Shown here piece after piece: positions 9,804 through 21,905 of a stretch of DNA of 64,000 bases; position 1 is the stretch's first letter; each line of letters opens with the position of its first letter. The stretch spans positions 1 to 64,000 of the forward strand of contig JAHGAU010000004.1 of the NCBI GenBank assembly GCA_019925105.1, read 5' to 3'. The notes beneath the pieces are model-generated. The model did not search any database, was not told the DNA's origin, and saw nothing but the letters and a program-made list of their open reading frames with translations. Origin of the DNA: Niebla homalea. Lineage: Eukaryota; Ascomycota; Lecanoromycetes; Lecanorales; Ramalinaceae. The position numbers and the translations under genes were made by a program.

Positions 9804-11692
9804 ATCGTGGCACACACTAATCGCGGGGCTCCTAGTGGTAATTACCTGAAAGTCGTTTTCAGCTGAATAACGGTTTTACCACCTTTACCACCATCACTTT
9901 TATACGTTTATACCTTAATTAACTATGTCTTTAAGTACTTAACTAAGGGTTTAAAATAAAAAGCAAATATATAAGGCCTTAATTTAAGGCTTTTACTTAA
10001 ATATAATAGTAGTTATACGCGCATTTAACGTGAAACCACGGACCATCCAAAGACGTATTAACGGAGTCCCCTTAAAGTATAGCCACCCACCTACTTATAC
10101 GGCCTTAAATAATGCTTAAGAACTCGTTATCCGTAAGTTTATTAAGTTTAAACAATCGTTTAATATATATATACGTTTAAAGGTTTTCCGTTACCTTATT
10201 AATAATATCTTTAAATAAGCCGGTTCTAATAAAACCATAAGGCCTTTATAAATAATACGATTTATTAAAAAGAACCTTAATTCAAAAGGAAATAATTATT
10301 ACTTATTAATATTAGAAAAAAGGTATTACTAGAGAATATCCTTAAAAATATATTAATTTTCTAAAATCTACGCTGGATCCTTAATATTACCGACGACGAT
10401 ACCTGGAATATAGATAAAATAGGCTTTTATATTAATATTGGCCGGTTATAATAAATAATATTTACTTATAAAGTTAAAAAGCTAATTATAGTAAAATAAA
10501 TAATTATAATTACGTAACGTTTACTGAGTATATTAACGCTATAAATTATATTATCCCCCTACTTATTACCCTTTAAAAAAAAGCTTATCCTTAATAAATA
10601 AGGTAATAATAACCTTAACGAGGATACTTTCCTTAATATAAGTAACTTAAGGTACTTAAATAATGAGTTAACTTTAAGGTAACTTAAATACTTCGATCGG
10701 ATAACTTATAAATATTAAAAAGGTAAATAACGTATAATTATCCTTAATAATTATAACTTTTACTTAACGTAGGATTTTTAGGATTACGTTAAGTAAGTAA
10801 AGATTATCCTTTTCCGGCTCGTTCTTTATTTAATTTATATCTATTAGTTATTAAACGTAAGCTGTTTTTAGCCCTTAAAATATTAATATATTAAAACTTT
10901 AAATAAGGCTATATGCTTCGGTATAACGGAATTTATAAAGGACGATTTTCTTACGGTTTTTAAGGGTATCCGTAAGTATAGCTTTAAAGAGATAATTATA
11001 TAATATACTTTTTATTATACGGGCTTTATTCTATTTAATAAAGATATTATCCGGGCTTATTATAACGATCGCGATGCTTATAATTATATTAAGGCTATTT
11101 TATCCTTACCTAAGTAAGTTAATTTAATAGATTTTATACTTAAGAAAATAGAGTAAATAATAAAATACGGTAATATACTTAAAAAGAAATTCGATAATTA
11201 TAAAGAACTTAACTCTTTTAAGTATAAACGATTTATTAAAAATATTATTATTATAACCTATTATACCGAGTTAATAAAAGATAAGAACCGTATAATTAAA
11301 TTATTGGCTTAAATAAAGTTAATACGTAAGTCCGTTGGCTTAAAAGTAGCTTAAAAGGGTAATATTATATCCCTTAAGGATATAAGGGTTAACGTCAAAA
11401 GAAAAGAACTTATTAACGTCAAAAAAGCCAAAGCCGATTTTATTAAGGCCGAAAAAGCGGAGGAAAGGGCGGCCGTAAGGGCGGCAAAGGGGGTATAGGC
11501 CCTTTAAAAACCGTTTAGGGACGTTATTAACTGGTCAATAATAAGGGCCAAACAGGTAAAGAGGCTCAGAAATGTAACCTTTATAAAGCTATTCAAGAAA
11601 AAGAAGTAAATAGCTAAATATACCGTCATTCAGCTGAAAACGACTTTCAGGTAATTACCACTAGGAGCCCCGCGACTAGTGTGTGCCACGAT
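9804..11692 (+). mobile_element. Fot1/pogo-type DNA transposon, 1889 bp
   Basis: Inverted repeats of 73 bp, including the flanking TA, lie at 9802-9874 and 11622-11694; 71 of 73 positions match and both differences are G/A. TA flanks both ends, fitting a TA target duplication. A length near 1.9 kb, TIRs of this size and a single transposase frame are typical of fungal Fot1/Pot-type elements of the pogo group. It is inserted in the MITE at 9637-11827 and is heavily RIP-mutated inside, while its TIRs are nearly intact. Confidence 0.85.
9925..11625 (+). pseudogene. Fot1/pogo-like transposase, RIP-destroyed
   Basis: Reading the plus strand through many TAA/TAG stops gives the order expected of a Fot1-type transposase. 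First comes a helix-turn-helix region with a TTDH/RSPLKYSHPPTYTAL-like segment near 10030-10110. Then come a CENP-B-type HTH with RFIKKNLNSK near 10260 and a catalytic part with a TFTECINAI..IIPPL stretch near 10520-10560 (compare the V/IECI.ADG..PP.I motif). The C-terminal tail is strongly basic and helical, with VKRKE..KKAKADF and AEERAAVRAAK near 11390-11490. No start or long frame survives, so the element cannot encode its own transposase. Confidence 0.7.
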
Positions 11693-11836
11693 TACAGGGA
11701 CCTTCATAGGGAATACTCACTGGGGGGCTGATTATAATACCGTAAACTCCATTAAATATATTATTAAGCAGAATACAGAAGATTCAGGTTTTAACGTACT
11801 CCAGGACTTTTAGTGCCACGATCCGTAAAGGCGCCT

Positions 11837-11893
11837 AGCTCTCAAGTTCTCCATCCACATCGCGGTGTTTTGGAGCCTGTTACGGTGGGGGCA
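11837..11893 (+). repeat. 57-bp leader repeat, copy 2
   Basis: Same leader as 2389-2445: agctctca...ctccat, cggtgttttgg, gcctgttacggtgggggca. It starts 10 bp outside the MITE and is again followed at once by 12-bp minisatellite units. This copy has more C and G than copy 1 (for example ccacatcgcgg against gtaaatcacgg), which fits slight RIP of copy 1. Confidence 0.6.
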
Positions 11894-12030
11894 TGCGGGC
11901 CACGGGCGTCACCTCTTGCGTTACCTCTTGCGTCACCTCTTGCTGAAGGGTTTGCTGGAGGGTTTGCTGAAGGGCTTGCGGAAGGGCTTGCTGAAGGGTT
12001 TGCTGAAGGTGAGGTAGGTGAGGTAAGTGA
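11894..12030 (+). repeat. Short 12-bp minisatellite (gctgaagggttt)
   Basis: Units of 12 bp: first gttacctcttgc/gtcacctcttgc repeats at about 11907-11943, then gctgaagggttt/gctgaagggctt at 11940-12010, fading into ggtgaggtag. It encodes a repetitive AEGFAEGLAEG peptide in one frame, with no sign of a real gene. The unit resembles the ggtaaagggcct units next to leader copy 1. Confidence 0.75.
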
Positions 12031-12508
12031 CTCAGGTAGGTGTCCAAATGTTAACAAACCGGCCTCCAACCCCCGGAACAGGGTCATTCCAGGTAGGGTC
12101 TAGGTAGTCCGCAGGCCATACCGTCGGTGTAGTGTGCAGGGGGAAGGGTAAGTAAGCCGAATCACTTATATTAAGTCTACCACTCTGCTTAACTAATTAC
12201 ACTGTAATAATAACCGTTAATATAAGTACCTTAAATAAGGTCCGTTAATATAAAATCTTTTATAAGTATTATAATTTAATATTAATCGGTTTTTTAACTT
12301 TTTTAAAGAAAAAGTTTTAAAATAAAAAACAGATATTAAGATCCGAGAAAAATAAATAAAAAAGGAGCGGTTTATAAGGGTAGGACTTATATAGAGTATT
12401 TAAATAACAAGTTTAAGAATCAAGGGTAATGAATAAATGAATCTTAAATTATAAGGAATATTACTTAACTTAATTATAAAAAAGAAAAAATAGGATATAT
12501 TATATATA
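12031..12508. other. Unassigned spacer before element D
   Basis: The first 150 bp is GC-balanced (aaaccggcctccaacccccgg; gtgtagtgtgcaggggg); the rest falls to AT-rich mutated sequence ending in tatatata at the LTR edge. I see no gene or RNA here. Confidence 0.5.
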
Positions 12509-12682
12509 TGACACGGTCCAGTGATTACTGTAGGACATAGCCTACAGACAGGATAAACATGTATTTAGTATAGGACATTATCCTTTATATAGGACGAGGA
12601 TCATAAATGATTTATTCGTCTGTTCTTTAGATAATATTATCAATAAGTATATTATATATTTAAATACGGTCTTACCGTTTTA
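12509..12682 (+). repeat. Element D 5' LTR
   Basis: 174 bp, TG start. It contains taggacatagcc and a shared tatcctttatataggacgagg segment with a TATA-like tttatata. It is less mutated at its left end than the 3' copy (tgacacggtccagtgatt against taatacggtgcaataatt), with mostly G/A and C/T differences. Confidence 0.85.
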
Positions 12683-12759
12683 ATTAATAGTAATAGTTAC
12701 TATAAATACTATTAATTATCTATTTAGTATTTAGTCGTTTTTATCCTTACTTATAGGAT

Positions 12760-15700
12760 AAGCGATCCGTAATCGATTTAATACCTTAGGATAAAGCGAT
12801 CTCTTTATCCCTTATCCGTAATAATACGCTATAATCAAAATCCTTTTAAATAGCTATAGTTATAATTATAACTATAATGATCGTTATCGTCTTACGCTTA
12901 AAACGAACCCGTTTAAAGGGATACTTATTTATTTAAATATTCTTTACGTAATATATGAAGGAAATTGCTTATCCGCTTACGTCTTTATAATATTGGCAAT
13001 TATAATAAATATAGTGTTTCTTCCTTAAATCGATATTATCGTTATTATCCGGGCATTAAAAAGATTAAATTGATTATTGGCTTTTTAAGAAACGTTATCC
13101 GGTTAAGGATGCTTTTCTTCTAATAAATAAGGAGTAAAAAGCTTCTTAAGGAAGTTACCGCCTACTTTTTAATTCAAAAATCCTTTAATAATCTTTTTTC
13201 CTTTTTATTTTTATTTATTATGGTTCCGTTAAATAATTACTTCCCTTATTTAAGGATAATCGATATTATCTATTTAATGCATCTTGGCGTCTTAAAAATA
13301 TAGTATTTAACTTAACATTAAATAATATAAGCCTCGTTTATCCGTTAAACGGATAGCACTTAAACTTACGTATTAAATTTAAGCGTTTAAAGAAATAGGC
13401 CTTTATTCGGATATTTACCTTCATAAATACCCTACTTAGGCGTTATAGTATATAGTAGATTATTGTCCGCTTTTTAAATAAGTATCTTAGGTATTACCCG
13501 ATGGACCTTCGTTTCTACGTTTTACTTTATTAGAGCGTCTTAACTATTTAATCGATTAAGTAATAGATAAATTTATTTACCGAAAAGTAATTAAGATATT
13601 TATTAACGTAATAGAACCACTTATTCGTTATTTATTTATAAAGGACTTATCCTTTATATTTAAATAATTATTATTTAGGTAACGGACGATAGATACCGAA
13701 ACGTCCGTTAAAGAAATTATTTATAAAGATTTAATTAACCCTGTTCTTAATAAATAACGTTAATTTAGGTAATAGTTAAAGTTTAAATAAGGTAATCCGT
13801 TTTTAAGATAACGTTCTACTTAAAAGGATATAACTTTAAATAATATTAAGAATAACCTTAAGGGTATAAGTATAGAAGCCCTTATTGTTATAATTAAAAA
13901 TATTATTAATAGCGTCCTGGATAAACGTTTTAATATACGTAATCCGGACGGCAACGGAGGATTATTAAGTGATAATCTTAAAGGGAACAATGGAAATCAG
14001 GGATAAAATAACTATAATTTATTCTTTAATACGGATCTACGATAAAACACTATTAATCTAAGATATTTCAATCCGTACCTAGATAAATCTCTTAAGGAAG
14101 GAAACATTATATCCGTTAAAAAGGATCTTTATTATTAAAGTGTTTACCTATTTATTAAACGAGTTAAAGATCTCGCTATTATTAAGGGTATAGCCCTTAT
14201 CCGTATTAACCTAAATACGGCTCTTAAAGGATCCGTTTTAACCTAATATATAACTAAACTATCTAATCTTAAACGTATTAATTTTTATACGGACGAGAAT
14301 AAAGTAAAATAGTGGTATTGCTCTTTAATTACTCGTTTTAAGGAATTAACCGGTATCGCTTTAATAGACTTAACTATAGAATATTATATAATTTAAGACG
14401 TTAGAAACCGTCATAAACCAACAGCCTATATTTAGTTAATTATACGTTATACGAAATCCGCCGAAATCGAGTCCGTAAAAAATCAATTGACATTTATATA
14501 TTAAGGAATCGCTATAGAGCTGCGGATATAAATAGATCCCCTTATATTAATAACGACGATTACCGGTTTTATTTAAATATTAAAAATTAAGAAAAACGCT
14601 TAATTTAAGCTGTATTCTCGTAACCGTAAAACGAATTTATAAGATATATAATAATAAAATAGTCGTTAATCTTTTAATAAGCAGTAAAACTTTTCTCAAC
14701 AGCGTCCATTTTAAAGTTATAATTAGTACGGCGGTAATAATTATAAAAGACGATTCCCTTTTAATCGATTATACAGATAATCTGTTTATTAAATATTATA
14801 ATAGGGTTACGGTTAATTAAGCCCTTATAATTAATTTCATTTAAATACTGGTCCTATATAAGGATAACTACTTTTAAATAATAATAGATAGTTTCTTTAA
14901 ATTATAGCTTTACTTAACGTAAACGTAAACGTATCCGGTTTTAATTAATAATAAAAATAGAATCAGAATCCGAACCGGGAATACTTAAGAGGAAGAAATT
15001 ATTTAAAATAATGGTTTAAACAAGCATATTAAGGATTTATTAATAAAGAGACGGATAAGAAAGAAAATAATAATTCTTTAAAGAACGGATAGTTTAAATA
15101 AAAAATTAATAATCTTAAAAAATTTAAGTACTTCAAATAAAATTAAGAAGGCAATAACATTTATTATAGCGATTTAATTAATTACGATAATGGCTTTTAA
15201 CCTTAAGATTACTTAAATAATAAATAATTTACTAATTTTATTAAAATATCGACTTTATATTAATATTATTAAATATTTTTTACTTTAAAAACCTAGTTTC
15301 ATAAATATTTACGCGAAGTAAGATATTATAAAGACGCGATTTTATTTAAGCCAGTTAATTAACCGTATATACCGTTAATAAAAGCGAATACTATTTAAGT
15401 TAATATTAATTAAATTAATATTATTAAATTATTTACGTTAATTATAAGATTAGGTTTAGGATATATATATAAAGCTTAAAATTACATATATACGATAATA
15501 TGTTTTAATCCTTAAGGAAAGGATAATAATATTTGCTTAAATATTAAGTATAATATTACGTTAATCGATCGATAGTTTATAAAGGATAATATTTTTAACG
15601 TAAAAATCTTTAATATATTTATATCGCTTAAAATACGGGGATTATTTAATATAAAATATAAGACGAATAAATATATTATCGTTTTTATTTATTTATAAGG

Positions 15701-16000
15701 TATCCGAAACGGCAAATTTACCTTAATATATATTAAGCGTAAATTATATATTATAGATAATTTATAGGTAAATATATTTATTATAAATAATATTACCGGT
15801 CCCAAGGAAATTATCCTTAATATCTTTAAGGGAGAAATATAGATTAATAACTATAAAGTTATTATCCTTATTAAAATAAAATAACGTAATAGTAAATAGA
15901 GTATTTATTGAAAAATATATTTTAAAACGGATATTATTATTCCACCTTATACGCGTATATAAGTCCCAGTAAAAGATATAACGTTCCCCGATAATAAAGA
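12760..16000 (+). pseudogene. Element D gag and protease region, mutated
   Basis: Long plus-strand read-through with scattered TAA/TAG. Position after the LTR and before RT makes it gag and protease by order. A possible zinc-knuckle remnant (KYYNRV.VN) lies near 14785-14820, but the cysteine spacing cannot be confirmed after mutation. No protease motif is certain. Confidence 0.55.
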
Positions 16001-16599
16001 CTTTTTCTTTATTTTAAATGAATAAATTAATATTGTCCTATACGTTTATTTAATTAATTTATTGACCCATATTATTTAGGTTAAAAATAAGTCGGATTAA
16101 ACTATTTAAATATTTTAACGTCTTCATTTAAAATACGTTTCTGAATTAGATTATAAGAATTGCTTTTAAATTAAAATAGATTATAATTTAATACGCGGAT
16201 TTTCTAGACTTAATAAAACTATTAAATTATGAAAATTAATATAGTTAAAAATAGCCCTTATTACGTTTAAAGTAGCTATTATATTATAAACGTTTACTGC
16301 CGTTAACCGCGCCTTGGATTAATCGATAGTATTTAAAACCTTAAACGTTTATTTATTTCGTAAGGATATCATTTTTACTTTTAAAAAGAAATTACCGAAT
16401 AAAATTATAATATACGGTAATTAGGACACTACGTATTAATTATCCGACCTGATTGTTTTATACCCGTCTATCTGGGTAAATAAAGGATTTATTAACGTCC
16501 TAGAAGAAGAATAAATAAAGCTAAAACTTCATTCCAATTAAGAAATATATATCTCCGGAAAAGCTTAAATTTGCCCTTAAAGTATATAGGAACGTAAAG

Positions 16600-18050
16600 T
16601 AATTAATAAAGTATTCGATAAACTTTATCTTTAAAGTTAATTATAATAAATAAGTTAATTAACGTTAATTACTTATCCGGTATTTATAGTTTAACGCTTA
16701 TTACCTAACGGCGAAAAAAAGGGCCGCCCTATAATCGATATCCGCAATCTTAATATATTGCTTATTCCTAATATTAATATACTGCCTTTTTAAGAGGATA
16801 TTATATCGACGCTATAAGGTTATAAGTATATCTCCGTTCTAAACGTATTATTATTCTTTTATTAATAACGATTATACTTATTATTATAGAAGTTTATTAA
16901 CGTTATTATATACCGCGGATAAAAAACGTTCTATATCCCTGTTATAGGTTATATAAACTTTATTATATACGTTTAACAATAAATTAATAAAATATTACGT
17001 TTTATCCGTATTTTTACCCGCGTTTTTATTAATAACGTTATCGTTAATTTATATATATTTGAAGAATATTTATAATACTTAATATAAGTATTTTAACTCT
17101 TTAAATAATTTAACGTATTAATTAGCCCGGAAAAGGCATTTATCGGCTATCTTAATGTTAAATTGCTTAAACGCCGCGTTAATTCTTTTAGTCTATTTAT
17201 TATTAAGGAAATGTTGTTAACGATTAGTAATATTAATTACCCTAAGATACTTAACTTTTTAGAATATTACCTCGGATTAACCGGGTACCTGAGGTAATAC
17301 GTTTACTTTTATACGTAATTAACGTAGTTATTATAGGACCTTAAGACTGAACTTCTAAGAGATAAATTAACAAAAAGTAATCCTTAGAAGGCGTATATAT
17401 TTAAAAAAGCAATTCTTTTACCCTTAATAAAAGCTTAAAAAGCCTCATTTAAAAGCCTTTAAAATACTCTATTCAATTTAGCGGTTCTCGTCTACTTTAA
17501 TTTAAGTCGCCGCTTATAAATTAACTTAAACGTATTTAAGGAATTTAAATTTAATATTATCGTATTCTATATTAAGGACAATAAATAATAAGAAGTTAAG
17601 TAACTCTTAAGAACGTTTATTGAATTAATTATATTCTTATCCCGATTATTATTTTAAGTGGAAAAGAATTATTGGTCGACGGAATTAGAAATTACGGAAT
17701 TCGTTAAAATATTTAAAAAAGTAAGGCACCTAGTAAAATCGTTTAAATAATTAGTAATTATTTAAACGGATTATTCGGCAATATTAAATATTATAAAATA
17801 ACGATTAATTATAATAATAACGTTAACTTTAAGGGTAAATATTTACTTTATAAGATCGTCTTAGTTCCTTTAATAATTTAGATTAAAAATTAAATATAAA
17901 CCTAAGAAAAAGTATATACTCCCGGATATATTATCCCGTCTCATAAGTATTAATAGAGATATTTTTATTTAAAAGAACGATTAATACTTAAAGTTGGATG
18001 CTTTATTTATTACGGCGTTAATAAAGATCTTACCTAAATTTTAAGAACGT
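16600..18050 (+). pseudogene. Element D reverse transcriptase and RNase H, mutated
   Basis: The frame at 16712-16755 reads as the KKGRP.ID.RNLN-type motif that opens Ty3/gypsy RT (here with I and Y for V). It is followed by a KYISVLNVLLFFYQ-like stretch near 16820 and FINDVIVYI at about 17022-17060, a one-step G-to-A form of the F.DD catalytic box. The FEEYL..L..VF.LF helix typical just after that box follows. RNase H lies downstream to about 18050 by position. Stops break it throughout. Confidence 0.75.
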
Positions 18051-18289
18051 ATTTTAAGCGGTTATCGTTTGGACGATTAATATAATAAATTACTTAATTA
18101 ATTAAATAATAATAATAAACTAGGTGAAAACGTTATATTATTACCCTTTATCTAGGGTAGACCGGAACTTATGTTTACGGACCTTACGCTTTTCTTTTGT
18201 CCCACGGACCTTATCTATAATATAAATCGGTAAAATAATATTATTAAAAACGTTTATATACTATCGTAAATAAAAATAATACTTATCCG

Positions 18290-18385
18290 ACCGTTTATCT
18301 TTATTAAGGAGATCCCTATTACGGATAAAAATAAACAACCGTTTATCTTAATTAAGGAAATCCTTATTACGGATAAGGATAAATA
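18290..18385 (+). repeat. In-frame 48-bp tandem duplication
   Basis: accgtttatct...attacggataa is duplicated at 18290-18337 and 18338-18385, with the first 15 bp repeated again at 18386. The period is 16 codons, between RNase H and integrase of element D. The copies differ by few bases, mostly A/G and C/T. Confidence 0.75.
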
Positions 18386-18579
18386 ACCGTTTATCTTAAG
18401 CAGTTTTACGGGTCCAGAAATCTTTAACATATAATCGGATAAAGATCTTATTTTCTACGTTAACCGCGTTATAAAATATTACCATTTATACGTTCCGTTA
18501 ACGGTTATTAAAAAGGTATTTAATTGGTTTACAATAAAAAACATCCCGGCTTTAATAAAAGCTTTAAGTATATATCCCG

Positions 18580-19345
18580 TTTATAATATATCCGAGGATT
18601 AACGAAATAATTACAAGACTTTATCTATTATTGTTTCAAGTATTATATTATAAAAATACGACGTTATAAGCCTTATAGATTAATATAATTAATTTTATCC
18701 CCGTTATCTTTATTTTATATAATCGGAATTAACTTTATTTTTACTTTACCCTTATCCATAAAAAGTCTTAATACTTATTAATCTATAACGGATAAGTTTA
18801 TTAAGCGTATAACCTTTATCCTTAACGTTAATACTTAAAAGGCGTATTAATAAGTATACTCATTATTAAACTACTTATAAATCGTTAATTAAGGTATCCT
18901 GAATATAATCGTTTTTAATAAAGATCGGAAATTCCTCTTAAAGATATAGACAGCAATATTTAAAAAGTTAAAAGTATCCTTATTTTACTTAACTATATAT
19001 TATTTATAGATAGACGGTAATTTAAAGAAAACGAATAAAACAGCGGAAATTAATTTACATTTTTATATTTATATTTTTAATAACCTAAAATAGTAATTAA
19101 AGGTATTATTTTATATATAATTGGTACTGAATAATACTTTATCGTCGATAACGTCGAGAATACTTAATAAATTATCTTATAATTTCAGCCCGAATACTAT
19201 AGCGGACATAATTCGTCCTAAGAACGTTATTATTTATTCTAAAGAAAAAATAGAGTTCTTTATTATACGTTCATTAATTAAGGACGTTATTAATTTTATG
19301 AATATAAATTATAAACGTTATTATAATCGACGTTATTAGCTTATA
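18580..19345 (+). pseudogene. Element D integrase, partly open
   Basis: Read-through shows RRYKPY.L near 18660. A GI.FIF.LPLS stretch near 18730 is followed by an IISDRDRKF motif near 18905-18945 (the second catalytic Asp block of DDE integrases) and TDG.LKKTNKT near 19010-19040 (TDGQSER.N.T). A 72-codon frame at 19121-19339 survives by chance and covers the following segment (LNNTLSS.T...PN.LSYNFSPN...YKRYYNRR), typical of gypsy integrases. It should not be annotated as a separate gene. Confidence 0.8.
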
Positions 19346-19639
19346 TTCCTTAAGGAAGGTAATTAAGTTTTATTACGTTTATATAAAGGATATTTAATCT
19401 TATTTATAATGAATATTATTATGAAACTTACTTAATAATATATCGGTCCGTTTAAAGTAATTAAGTAAGTAAGACGTTTAACGTATCGATTAACTGTCCC
19501 CGATAATTAAAGAGTTCATCCTGTTTTCTCTATAATATAGTTAAAACTATTACCTAATCCGGACGTTAATCCCTTTAATTGTCTGCGTTTTAATAAGTTA
19601 ATATCCGTTTTTATTAAAGGTAATATACCGTTTAAGAGA

Positions 19640-19860
19640 TCATATAATGTTTAATAACTACTTAATAAACGAGTATTCCTTAAAGGATACGGTTTTATTA
19701 CTAAATACCTTATACAATAAAAAGGATAAAGCCCTAAATATGATCGATAAATAAATTTAAAGAATTTAAAGAACTCCTAAGAGTTAATTTAGGAATATAA
19801 GAGTAAGGTACAACGTTTTAATCCAGAGAATATATTTATTAATAAGGATATTTTACTATT
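19640..19860 (+). pseudogene. Element D chromodomain, mutated
   Basis: The plus-strand frame reads a variant of the YLV.WKGY....D.W core: KYLIQ-KG-and then PKYDR with the flanking tryptophans turned to stops (TGG to TAA/TAG), then IKELKNS. Chromodomains at the integrase C-terminus define chromoviruses and in characterised cases steer insertion to histone-marked heterochromatin. Confidence 0.65.
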
Positions 19861-20262
19861 TATTTAAGGAAAACGTTAACGCGGACGTTTTATTAAAATC
19901 GACGTTATTACTAAAAAGGACACTATCGCTATAAAGGATATTATTCCTAATTACTAACAATACGTCCTAAAATAAGGTCCCGGATAGTTACGTAAGTATA
20001 CGCTTATTAAAGTAATTATTATAAACGAACGTCCGTTTTAATTAACAGTATTTAAGCCCATTATCTCAATAGATTCATTATTATTTATTAATATGAACTT
20101 TATCCTTTAAGGACAAAAACCTATTAAAGTATCTTTATAATAATAGAAGTTATTTAAAGCTTTACCGTCGACTTAAATATAATAATCTATCTATATAATA
20201 ATGATTTTAAAGTAATACATTAAGATGAAAACGTCCTTTTATTTTATTTATTTCGGGCATAT

Positions 20263-20436
20263 TAATACGGTGCAATAATTACTATAGGATATAACCTATG
20301 AATAAAATAAATATATATTTAATATAGGACATTATCCTTTATATAGGACGAGGATTATAAGTGATTTATTCATCTGTTCTTTAGATAATATTATCAACAA
20401 GTATATTATACACCCAAACACGGTCCCACCGTTTTA
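20263..20436 (+). repeat. Element D 3' LTR
   Basis: 174 bp matching 12509-12682. Its right end keeps unmutated C (acacccaaacacggtcccaccg) where the left LTR has T (atatttaaatacggtcttaccg), while its left end is more mutated than the left LTR. The two LTRs therefore carry complementary RIP damage. Confidence 0.85.
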
Positions 20437-21536
20437 ATATATATATATAATGATAATAGTTAGGGTTCTATAAAAGGTTTTAAGAAGGTTAATAAGTTAA
20501 AGATTATGATATAATATAGAGTAACTATTTTATAATTTAAATGTATATTAAGTGTTATAAAATAATTCTTAATAATTATTTACTTAATAATTATTTTAAA
20601 CGTAAAATAATAATTCCTTTAATGATACGGACAGGAAAATAATAAATAAAGTTAATAATGATATAGTTACAAAAGGCGTAAAACGTCGGACGAAAATCTT
20701 TATAAATACTTTATTATTAACTTAGTACCCTTAATAAAAAAGGTTTTATGAATATTAATATAAACCGTTTTTAAAATATAAATATATTATCAAGAAATAA
20801 ACCCGTTATCGGAAATAATATAAAAAGTATAAAATTTATAATTATACGTAATAAAATATTAATCCATTAATAATAATAGACGTACTTAACGGATAATAGA
20901 CTTAAAAAAGAAGTCTATATAATTACGGAAATTAAAAAACTCTAAATATATAAAATAACATTAATATTATTCCTTAATAAGAAATAAACGTATATAATAA
21001 TAGATAAATAAATAACATGAAAAAGGGAAAAAAAAGCATAATCGATAAAAGAAAAAAATAAAACGTAAATAAAAGTAAATATACTTTTTTAACGTTAAAT
21101 TAAGGGATTTAAATTAACTAAGATAATTTATTTTAAGTTATAATTTATTATTTAAATTAATATTAATTGTGTTCTTATATTTATTACTTATTATTTTAGT
21201 TATTAAGGCTTTTTAAAAGTTTTTCCAATTTAAAATAATAAATAAAAACGGTTTTTATTTAGTTATAATATTATATTCTTAAAAACGCTTAACTTATAAC
21301 TATAAGCTTAATGTATAGTTCTATATTAATAACGTAACTAACCGTTTCAATTATAAATAAGCCCATAGGTACGTTTTCTTTTATAATTATATTCAATATT
21401 AATCAATCTCCCTAAAACCCGGTACTTGACCGGGCTTACCGTTTAACCTTAAAAAAACAGTTATATAATTTCTTATAACATCCTTTTAAAGTTAAATTAA
21501 TATTAAATATATAATAAACATGTTAATTAATAGAAA
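20437..21536. other. AT-rich spacer, nothing recognised
   Basis: About 1.1 kb of mutated AT-rich sequence between elements D and B. A GC patch, aaaacccggtacttgaccgggc near 21415-21437, contains an inverted gcccggt/accgggc pair. No ORF, LTR or domain could be identified. Confidence 0.5.
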
Positions 21537-21905
21537 TGTTAGCGCCTAGCGCTCAGCAAGCGCCTAGCGCATACCAAGCATACTAAGCACCGGCTCACTT
21601 AAGGGCTATAGCCAAGTAGCGTAGCCGTTTAAGCGGTAACTTTTAAAACCAAAGGCTTCAGGAGTTTAAGCCTTTTATATACGGGTATATATAATTATAA
21701 CCGGGGTTAAAGTTATTATTACCGTGGTTTAAGTTACCCTTAAGATTAATTATTTAAAATAGGTTTACGTTTAATTAATTTATAGTTTGTTAAGAATTAA
21801 TTTACTTTTTAAATTTAAGTATTAAATTTATAATTATATTTTACGTTTTCTGTAAACCCCTTTTAATTAATTTTATTAATTATAAGTTAACGGACCTATT
21901 TAATA
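21537..21905 (+). mobile_element. Element B 5' LTR (369 bp)
   Basis: Starts TGTTAGCGCC at 21537 and ends at 21905 (TGTCTAACA mutated to TATTTAATA). It is 369 bp, as in the other three copies. The gag of element B begins just inside, and homology with element A continues inward but not outward. It contains a TATA-like ccttttatatacggg and the tRNA-like A/B-box region. Confidence 0.82.

Larger units (their letters stand above)
9637..11827. mobile_element. MITE with 38-bp TIRs, split by a Fot1-like element
   Basis: The 38 bp at 9637-9674 (tacggatcgtggcacta...) is a perfect inverted match of 11790-11827. Both ends read TA outward-in, consistent with TA target use. Removing the transposon at 9804-11692 leaves a unit of about 300 bp with no coding capacity, typical of a Tc1/mariner-type MITE. 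The internal arms (9675-9801 and 11695-11789) are unique and only lightly mutated. The TIR shares atcgtggcac with the TIR of the inserted element, so the same transposase family may have moved both. Confidence 0.75.
12509..20436 (+). mobile_element. Element D: full-length Ty3/gypsy chromovirus, 7.9 kb
   Basis: Two matching 174-bp LTRs bound it (12509-12682 and 20263-20436). Both start TGACACGG or its mutated form TAATACGG and end CCGTTTTA. The 5 bp outside each is ATATA, a fitting but low-complexity target duplication. A primer-site-like tagtaatag (possibly tggtaacag before RIP) lies 5 bp inside the left LTR. Domains run gag, RT, RNase H, integrase, chromodomain on the plus strand, the Ty3/gypsy order. 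Every frame is broken by RIP-type stops. Confidence 0.88.

Noticed and set aside
11813..12103. 96-codon plus-strand ORF over the second minisatellite
   Set aside because: Composed mostly of leader repeat and AEGFAEGL repeats; same composition effect as at 2.4 kb.
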